Below, piece after piece: positions 33,599 to 38,691 of a stretch of 38,691 nt of DNA (within the stretch, counting starts at the first letter, position 1; each line of letters begins with the position of its first letter). Location: NCBI GenBank assembly GCA_001942415.1, contig MKJX01000213.1:1-38691 (forward strand), in the 5' to 3' direction. A program made the translations under genes and the position numbers. The notes under the pieces are model-generated. The model had not been told where the DNA came from. It did not search any database and saw nothing but the letters and a program-made list of their open reading frames with translations. The stretch comes from Pseudonocardia sp. CNS-139 (GTDB lineage: Bacteria > Actinomycetota > Actinomycetes > Mycobacteriales > Pseudonocardiaceae).

Positions 33599-35029
33599 CT
33601 AGACGCTGGTCGGGGTGGGGACGGCGTCGGGGGTGTCGGTCGACGCGTAGTCGAAGGTGACGTCGCCCCAGGTGGCCAGCGCCGTGTCGAGGGCGCGGTT
33701 GCGGCGGGCGGCGGCGCGCAGGATGTCGTCGCCCTCGGTGAGGCAGTCGCGGCCCTCGTTGCGCGCCTTGATCATCGCCTCCAGCGCCACCCGGTTGGCC
33801 TCGGCACCTGCGGCGATGCCCATGGGGTGGCCGATCGTGCCGCCCCCGAACTGCAGCACGACGTCCTCGCCGAGGTGGTGCAGCAACTGGTGCATCTGCC
33901 CGGCGTGGATGCCGCCCGACGCCACCGGCATGACGCCGGGCATCGACGCCCACTCCTGGTCGAAGTACAGGCCCAGCACCGGGTCGGCGGCGACGCTGTC
34001 GTCGCGCAGCGTCGTGTAGAACCCGCGCACGGAGTTCGGGTCGCCCTCCAGCTTCCCGACGACGGTGCCCGCGTGCAGGTGGTCGACGCCGGCCAGCCGC
34101 ATCCACTTGGCGATCACCCGGAAGCTCACGCCGTGCGTCTTCTGCCGGGTGTAGGTGGAGTGCCCGGCCCGGTGCAGGTGCAGCAGCACGCCGTTGCGCC
34201 GCGCCCACGCGCTGATCGACTGGATCGCCGTGTAGCCGACCGTCAGGTCGATCATGACGACGACGCTGCCCAGCTCCTTGGCGAAGTCGGCGCGCTCGTA
34301 CATCTGCTCCATCGTCGCGGCGGTGACGTTGAGGTAGTGGCCCTTCACCTCGCCGGTGGCCGCCTGCGCCCGGTTGACCGCCTCCATGCAGAAGAGGAAC
34401 CGGTCGCGCCAGCGCATGAACGGCTGGGAGTTGATGTTCTCGTCGTCCTTGGTGAAGTCCAGCCCACCGCGCAGCGCCTCGTAGACCACCCGCCCGTAGT
34501 TGCGCGCCGAGAGCCCCAGCTTGGGTTTCGTCGTCGCGCCGAGCAGCGGACGGCCGAACTTGCCGAGGTGCTCGCGCTCCATCACCACCCCGTGCGGCGG
34601 GCCCTGGAACGTCTTCACGTACTGCGTCGGGATGCGCATGTCCTCCAGCCGCAGCGCCTTGAGCGGCTTGAACCCGAACACGTTGCCGATGATCGAGCTG
34701 GTCAGGTTCGCGATCGAGCCCTCCTCGAACAGGTCGAGGTCGTAGGCGATGTAGGCGATCCACTGGCCCGGCGTGCCCGGCACGGCCTCCAGCCGGTAGC
34801 ACTTCGCCTGGTAGTGCTCAAACGTGGTGAGCCGGTCGGTCCACACCACCGTCCAGGTCGCGGTGCTCGACTCACCCGCGACCGCGGCGCCGGCCTCCTC
34901 CGGCGGCACCCCGTCCTGCGGCGTGATCCGGAACGCGCACAGCACGTCGGAGTCCTTCGGGACGTAGTCCGGCTGCCAGTAGCCCATCTCGGCGTACGGG
35001 ATGACGCCGGCGTTCCAGCGGTCGCTCAT
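33599..35029 (-). CDS. cbbL: RuBisCO large subunit, red-type form I
   Basis: Fixes CO2 onto ribulose-1,5-bisphosphate. 476 residues from ATG 35029, intact. Seen: GRPLLGATTKPKLGLS (catalytic Lys), GGLDFTKDDENINSQPF with the carbamylated lysine and metal-binding Asp and Glu, HRAGHSTYTRQKTHGVSF, loop 6 HAGTVVGKLEGD with the mobile lysine, and FGGGTIGHPMG for phosphate binding. The C-terminal tail (TFDYASTDTPDAVPTPTSV) is the red-type tail gripped by CbbX. It lies 36 nt after the histidine kinase gene with no clear Shine-Dalgarno and a strong hairpin just upstream. Confidence 0.97.
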   Translation of the reverse strand: MSDRWNAGVIPYAEMGYWQPDYVPKDSDVLCAFRITPQDGVPPEEAGAAVAGESSTATWTVVWTDRLTTFEHYQAKCYRLEAVPGTPGQWIAYIAYDLDLFEEGSIANLTSSIIGNVFGFKPLKALRLEDMRIPTQYVKTFQGPPHGVVMEREHLGKFGRPLLGATTKPKLGLSARNYGRVVYEALRGGLDFTKDDENINSQPFMRWRDRFLFCMEAVNRAQAATGEVKGHYLNVTAATMEQMYERADFAKELGSVVVMIDLTVGYTAIQSISAWARRNGVLLHLHRAGHSTYTRQKTHGVSFRVIAKWMRLAGVDHLHAGTVVGKLEGDPNSVRGFYTTLRDDSVAADPVLGLYFDQEWASMPGVMPVASGGIHAGQMHQLLHHLGEDVVLQFGGGTIGHPMGIAAGAEANRVALEAMIKARNEGRDCLTEGDDILRAAARRNRALDTALATWGDVTFDYASTDTPDAVPTPTSV

Positions 35030-35034
35030 GCGGC

Positions 35035-35055
35035 CATCGTCGGCGGCCGACGATG
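35035..35055. promoter_or_regulatory. 21-nt perfect hairpin in the histidine kinase-cbbL gap
   Basis: CATCGTCGGC-G-GCCGACGATG is a perfect 10-bp dyad centred at 35045. It ends 5 nt before cbbL and occupies the ribosome-binding region. It could be an operator (LysR or NarL type), an RNA structure that controls cbbL translation, or a processing site. A mainly AT-containing stretch (ACTCTTGATGGACAGTCTCA on the minus strand) lies upstream. Confidence 0.6.
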
Positions 35056-35065
35056 AGACTGTCCA

Positions 35066-36270
35066 TCAAGAGTTTTGCGGTGACTCTTCGGTGAACGGTT
35101 GATTGTCGGGCACGGTCACGATCACCCGGGTGCCGAGCCGGGCCGCGACACCACCCGCAGCCGCCCGCCCACCAGCTCGGCGCGCTCGGCCATCGACCGC
35201 ATCCCGTACCCGTCCTCGCCGACGGCCGCCGCGTCGAAGCCGATCCCGTCGTCGGTGACCTCCAGCCGCGTCACGCCGTCCTCGACCGCGAACCGGACAC
35301 CGGCCTGCGCCGCGCGGGCGTGCTTGGTGATGTTCTGCAGGCACTCCTGCGCGATCCGGTACAGCGCGATCTCGACGTGCTCGGGCAGCCGGTCCTCGGC
35401 CAGCTCCAGCTCCACGTCGACGTCGGGCAGCGAGCGCGCCAGGCTCGCCAGCCCGCCGGCCAGCCCGAGGTCGTCGAGCACGGGCGGGCGCAGGCCGCCG
35501 ATCGCGGCGCGGGCCTCGTCCAGCGTCAGGTCGACGAGCCCGCGCGCCAGCTCCAGCTGCGTGGCGGCCTCGTCGGGGTCGGCGCGCAGCGTGTGCCCGG
35601 CGGCGTCGAGGTGGTAGGAGAGCGTCACCAGGCGCTGGGAGATGCCGTCGTGGATGTCGCCCGCGAGCCGGCGCCGTTCGGTCTCCTGCGCGGCGATCAC
35701 CTGCTCGGTGAAGCTCTCGTGGGCGCGTTCGCGGGCCGCGAGCTTGCGGTGCGTCCGGGCCTGGTGCAGCGCGCCCGCGACGAGCCGCCCGATCGTCACC
35801 AGCAGGCGCACGTCGCGTTCGGTGAACTCGCGCCGCGCCACCGTGTGCACGTTCAGCACGCCGGCCAGGCCCGCCGCGCCGGACTCCATCGGCACCGACG
35901 CCATCGACGTGAAGTCGGTGCCGCGCAGCGCCGGGATGCGCACGTAGCGCGGGTCCAGCTCCTTGGCCTCGACGATCACCGCGGGCTCCCGGTGGCTCGC
36001 CACCCACCCCGTCACGCCGGCCCCGATCGGCAGCCGCACGGTGCCGACCTGCAGGTCGAACGGCGGCGTCGCGCCGGCGAGGGTGAGCGAGCGCTCCGCG
36101 TCGTCGAGCACGTGCACGAAGCAGACGTCGGTGGCGGTGGCCTCGGTGATCAGCCGGGCGACGGCACCGGCCAGCCGCTCGACGTCCGGGCCGGTGGACG
36201 TGGCCTCGATGATGCCCAGGAGCAGCGTGTTCTCCCGTTCCAGGTCGGCCAGGCCCAGCCGCGCGTTCAC
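35066..36270 (-). CDS. GAF-domain sensor histidine kinase, NarL type (one frame break near the end)
   Basis: A soluble kinase with no TM segment. N-terminal coiled segment; GAF domain (about residues 25-170: VARLITEATATDVCFVHVLD, LPIGAGVTGWVASHREPAVI, FTSMASVPM, GVLNVHTVARREFTERDVRL); HisKA_3 (AAQETERRRLAGDIHDGISQ, phospho-His in DIHDG); and HATPase (ALYRIAQECLQNITKHARAA, LEVTDDGIGFD, YGMRSMAERAELVGGRLRV). Near 35140 one base is lost; the repaired end is GTRVIVTVPDNQPFTEESPQNS (split), stopping at 35066, 401 residues. GTG 36270 overlaps the response-regulator stop (GTGA). The next gene, 36 nt on, is cbbL, so it probably senses a redox, gas or metabolic cue for CO2 fixation. Confidence 0.88.
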
Positions 36271-36919
36271 CGGTAGATCCCCTCGCGCAGCGCCGTCGCG
36301 ACCGCGGCCGTGCGGTCGCCGACGCCGAGCTTGCGGTAGATCGAGCGCAGGTGGCTCTTCACCGTCTCGTCGCTGACGACCAGGCGCGTCGCGATGCCGC
36401 GGTTGGACAGGCCCGTGACCATCAGCGCCAGCACCTCGCTCTCCCGGTGCGTGAGGCCGTGACGGCGCCGGGCCAGAACTCGTCGCTCTGCAGCCGCGCG
36501 GCCGTGTCGATCGCGCGGCCGGCGAGCGCCGCGTCGATCACCGTGACGCCGCTGTGCGCCAGCTCCAGCTGGCGCACCAGCTCCTCGCCGCTGATCTTCT
36601 TCAGCAGGTAGCCCGACGCCCCCGCGCGCAGCGCCTGGAACAGGTACTGCTCGTCGTCGTAGACGCTGAGCAGCACGACCTTGCGCTCCGGGTCGCGCTC
36701 GCGCAGCGCGCGGCACAGGTCGAGCCCGCTCGCGCCCTGCATGCGGACGTCGCACAGCACGATGTCGGGGGCGAGCCCGGCGACGACCGGCATCGCGTGC
36801 TCGGCCCCGATCGCCTCGCCGACCACCCGCACCCGGCCGCGGAACGGGGCGAGCATGGCCTTCAGCCCGGCCACGACCATCTCGTGGTCGTCGACCAGCA
36901 CGATCCGCAGCGGCGTCAT
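36267..36919 (-). CDS. NarL/FixJ-type response regulator (one frame break)
   Basis: Receiver domain (about residues 4-120) with acidic pocket VLVDDHEMV, phosphoacceptor Asp57 in DIVLCDVRM, Ser in VVLLSVYDD and Lys in GYLLKKISGEEL. The C-terminal LuxR-type HTH (LTHRESEVLALMVTGLSNRG, DETVKSHLRSIYRKLGVGDR) follows. One base is lost near 36467, just before HGLTHRES; the repaired length is 217 residues. It is the first gene of the (-) operon leading through the kinase into cbbLSX-cbbR, and is divergent from phosphoribulokinase, so it is a candidate activator of both. Confidence 0.9.
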
Positions 36920-36972
36920 GACCCCGAACCTACGTGCGCGGGCGGCGCCGGGGCAGCGGTTACCCCGGAGCA

Positions 36973-36989
36973 CCCCCCGCCTCGGGGGG
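36973..36989. promoter_or_regulatory. GC dyad in the response regulator-phosphoribulokinase divergent gap
   Basis: CCCCCCG and CGGGGGG form a 7-bp stem with a 3-nt centre, in the middle of the 139-nt region shared by the two carbon-fixation transcripts. It may be a regulator site. Confidence 0.3.
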
Positions 36990-37011
36990 ACGGGCCCGGC
37001 CGGGCCGCTCC

Positions 37012-37017
37012 TAGCGT
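37012..37017 (+). promoter_or_regulatory. candidate -10 box for phosphoribulokinase
   Basis: TAGCGT, within CTCCTAGCGTCGG, lies 41 nt before GTG 37059. It is similar to the element seen before the secreted-hydrolase operon. Confidence 0.35.
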
Positions 37018-37058
37018 CGGGTACCGACCAGATGACCTCGCCGGAGGGAGGCACCGCC

Positions 37059-38000
37059 GTGCCGGACAAGACGGTGCGCATCCGGCGGGCCGGCGAGGGC
37101 CGGCGGCGGCCCGTGCTGCTCGCGATCGCCGGGGACAGCGCGGCCGGCAAGACCACGCTGACGGCCGGGCTCGTCGAGGCGCTGGGGCCCGAGCGGTGCG
37201 TGTCGCTGTGCACCGACGACTACCACCGCTACGACCGGGCGCAGCGCCGCTCGCTGCCGTTCACCGCGCTGCACCCGGACTGCAACTACGTCGAGATCAT
37301 GGAGCAGCACCTGCAGCTGCTGGCCAGCGGGCAGCCGATCCTCAAGCCCGTCTACGACCACGGCACGGGCGAGCTGACCCGGCCGGAGCTCGTCGAGCCG
37401 GGGGACTTCGTGATCGTCGAGGGGCTCTTCCCGCTGCACACCAAGCTCGCCCGGGCGTGCTTCGACGTCACCGTCTACCTGGACCCGCCCGAGCCGACCC
37501 GCCGCGCGTGGAAGGTCGACCGGGACGTCCGCAAGCGCGGCTACACGCGGGAGCAGGTGCTCGCGGAGCTGGACCTGCGGGAGCCGGAGTCGGCGGCCTA
37601 CATCCGGCCGCAGCGGGCGCACGCCGACATCGTCGTGCGGTTCGGGCCCATCCCCGGCCGCACCGACCCGGCCGGCACACCGCTCTCCGCGGAGCTGCTC
37701 CTGCGCCCGACGATCCCGCACCCGGACCTCACCGAGGTGCTCCAGCCCGGGCTCAGCCGGGCCGTCCACCTGCGGCTGGACCGCGACACCGACGGGCGGC
37801 CGGTCGACACCCTGCACATCCACGGCTACGTCCCGCGCGAGGAGAGCCTCACGGTGGAGAAGGCGATCTGGGCCTCCATCGGCGCCCCCGGCACCCGGGC
37901 TCCCGAGTCGCTGGGCCGGATCACGGTGGGGGAGCGCAGCGAGCCGCTGGCGATCACCCAGCTCCTGCTCCTGCACCACCTGCTGGAGGCCGCCGCCTGA
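37059..38000 (+). CDS. cbbP: phosphoribulokinase
   Basis: Makes ribulose-1,5-bisphosphate, the RuBisCO substrate, from ribulose-5-phosphate and ATP. 313 residues, intact. P-loop AIAGDSAAGKTTLTAGLVEA; substrate region CTDDYHRYDRAQRR and LHPDCNYVEIMEQHLQLL; ILKPVYDHGTGEL; Walker-B-like DFVIVEGLFPLHTKLAR; then RRAWKVDRDVRKRGYT and YIRPQRAHADIVVRF. GTG 37059 is preferred because GGAGGGAGG lies just upstream; ATG 37032 in the same frame lacks such a site. It is divergent from the TCS-cbbLSXR operon, completing the Calvin-cycle-specific pair of enzymes. Confidence 0.93.
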   Translation: MPDKTVRIRRAGEGRRRPVLLAIAGDSAAGKTTLTAGLVEALGPERCVSLCTDDYHRYDRAQRRSLPFTALHPDCNYVEIMEQHLQLLASGQPILKPVYDHGTGELTRPELVEPGDFVIVEGLFPLHTKLARACFDVTVYLDPPEPTRRAWKVDRDVRKRGYTREQVLAELDLREPESAAYIRPQRAHADIVVRFGPIPGRTDPAGTPLSAELLLRPTIPHPDLTEVLQPGLSRAVHLRLDRDTDGRPVDTLHIHGYVPREESLTVEKAIWASIGAPGTRAPESLGRITVGERSEPLAITQLLLLHHLLEAAA

Positions 38001-38054
38001 GCCGCGCGCCTTCGCCGGCGGCGGGACCCGTGCCGGGCGGGACCCGCGCCGTCC

Positions 38055-38164
38055 GCATTGTGGAGCCACAACGCAGTCAGGCGCCCCTCCCCAAGTGCAT
38101 TGTGGAGCCATAACGCAGTCAGGGGCCCGGCCCTTCTGCATTCTGGCTCCACAATGCAGAAGGG
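38055..38164. repeat. 42-bp repeat element with inverted third copy
   Basis: GCATTGTGGAGCCA[C/T]AACGCAGTCAGG occurs at 38055 and 38097 (42-nt pitch), and each copy is itself a near-perfect inverted repeat (GCATTGTGG/CCACAACGC). A third, inverted copy at 38138-38158 lies inside a longer hairpin. The element lies between convergent phosphoribulokinase and the last gene. Confidence 0.78.
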
Positions 38165-38691
38165 CGGCGGCGGTGGGACTCCCGGCGGGCGGCGCGGGCC
38201 AGGGCCGCGGTCGTGCGGAGGCGGGTCAGCAGCTCGCGCTGGGCCTCCGGCACGCGGGCCGGGTCGCCGCGCCAGACGGCGGCGACGGTCGTCAGGAGGT
38301 CCTCGCCGAGGCAGAAGCCGAGGGGCGGGCCGGGGCGGGTCCACTGGAGCGCGGCGAGGTGGGCGGCGAACTGCCGCGCCTGCCCGGCGGCCGGGCGCAG
38401 GACGAGCGCGCCCGCCCGGTCGCGCGGCCCGGCGCAGGCTGCGGACGGTCGCCAGCGCGACGTCCTGCGGCGCGGACGGTCGCCAGCGCGACGTCCTGCG
38501 GCGCGGGCGGCTCCCACGACCGCCGCCCCGGCACGGCCGGCGCACCCCGAGCAGCGTCGCCGCCGGGTCGACGCCGTGGCCCACCAGCGCGGTCGACGAG
38601 CCGCGGCGAGCGGCGGCGGTGGACGGCGGAGGCCGGAGCGTGGTGGCGGCACACGTCCGCCTGCGCGCGGTGGTGCGCCGGCGGCGCCGTG
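38119..38691 (-). CDS. partial hypothetical protein with frame breaks
   Basis: The best-supported part is the C-terminal half, about 38150-38420: VLRPAAGQARQFAAHLAALQ, then LGFCLGEDLLTTVAAVWRGD and EAQRELLTRLRTTAALARAA, which looks like an alpha-helical protein. Upstream the likely reading moves between frames (ALVGHGVDPAATLLGVRRP, then APQDVALATVR twice, encoded by a 31-bp tandem duplication). The annotated stop falls within the repeat element, so the last residues derive from it. The start lies beyond 38691. I recognise no family. Confidence 0.4.
   Translation of the reverse strand, partial: HGAAGAPPRAGGRVPPPRSGLRRPPPPLAAARRPRWWATASTRRRRCSGCAGRAGAAVVGAARAAGRRAGDRPRRRTSRWRPSAACAGPRDRAGALVLRPAAGQARQFAAHLAALQWTRPGPPLGFCLGEDLLTTVAAVWRGDPARVPEAQRELLTRLRTTAALARAARRESHRRRPSALWSQNAEGPGP
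38131..38164. terminator. 12-bp stem hairpin, bidirectional terminator candidate
   Basis: CCCTTCTGCATT (38131-38142) pairs perfectly with AATGCAGAAGGG (38153-38164) around a 10-nt loop. It sits between convergent genes as part of the repeat element. Confidence 0.5.
38441..38502. repeat. perfect 31-bp tandem duplication inside the last gene
   Basis: GCGGACGGTCGCCAGCGCGA plus 11 more bases is repeated exactly (38441-38471, 38472-38502). The unit length is not a multiple of three, so it shifts the frame of the gene it lies in. It could be recent slippage or an assembly artefact. Confidence 0.75.

Overview
The window is very GC-rich actinobacterial chromosome (strong G/C third-position bias, many GTG and one TTG start, ATGA/GTGA overlaps). 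The gene content (proline-rich LCP protein, XRE-DUF5753/DUF397 pair, PknB-like kinase with DUF3558-like sensor, red-type RuBisCO) suggests a Pseudonocardia-like member of the Pseudonocardiaceae; the genus is inference. About thirty genes show a change of reading frame at a short G/C (or A) run. Almost all are single-base losses, and each gene becomes a whole number of codons once repaired. I read these as consensus errors, so most genes are annotated across the shift instead of being called pseudogenes.

Layout. 1-5.8 kb: an LCP-family cell-wall ligase (-, runs off the left edge), an IspD-like cytidylyltransferase (+), then a (-) operon of a small secreted protein, a GH140/DUF4038 apiosidase-like hydrolase and an IclR regulator. 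5.8-12.8 kb: a DUF574-type SAM methyltransferase, a HIRAN-like/TM/Excalibur-like membrane protein, a GntR-ADP-ribosylglycohydrolase-PfkB cassette, a PPOX flavoenzyme, an LLM oxidoreductase and a TMEM175-type channel. 12.8-21.3 kb: an iron-siderophore binding lipoprotein with an iron-box-like site, an XRE-DUF397 pair, a membrane esterase overlapping an aminoacyl-phosphatidylglycerol synthase (DUF2156), and a receptor Ser/Thr kinase.

21.3-27.4 kb looks like an acquired island, with lower GC over most of it. A (-) pair, a helix-turn-helix/beta-rich/peptide-deformylase fusion and an aminoglycoside-phosphotransferase-like kinase, faces a (+) pair, a SAM methyltransferase and a CYTH phosphatase/cyclase. 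Their shared promoter region is split by an IS701-family element with CTAG target duplications. This is the best candidate for an undescribed system.

27.4-31.1 kb: a LysR regulator divergent from two LLM monooxygenases of the NtaA/SnaA/DszA type. 31.1-38 kb: a carbon-fixation locus. A NarL-type response regulator and GAF histidine kinase lead straight into cbbL-cbbS-cbbX-cbbR on the (-) strand, and phosphoribulokinase is divergent on (+). Repeat elements of several unrelated families sit in gene-end intergenic gaps (15.16, 31.1 and 38.05 kb). The window closes in a partial unrecognised gene.
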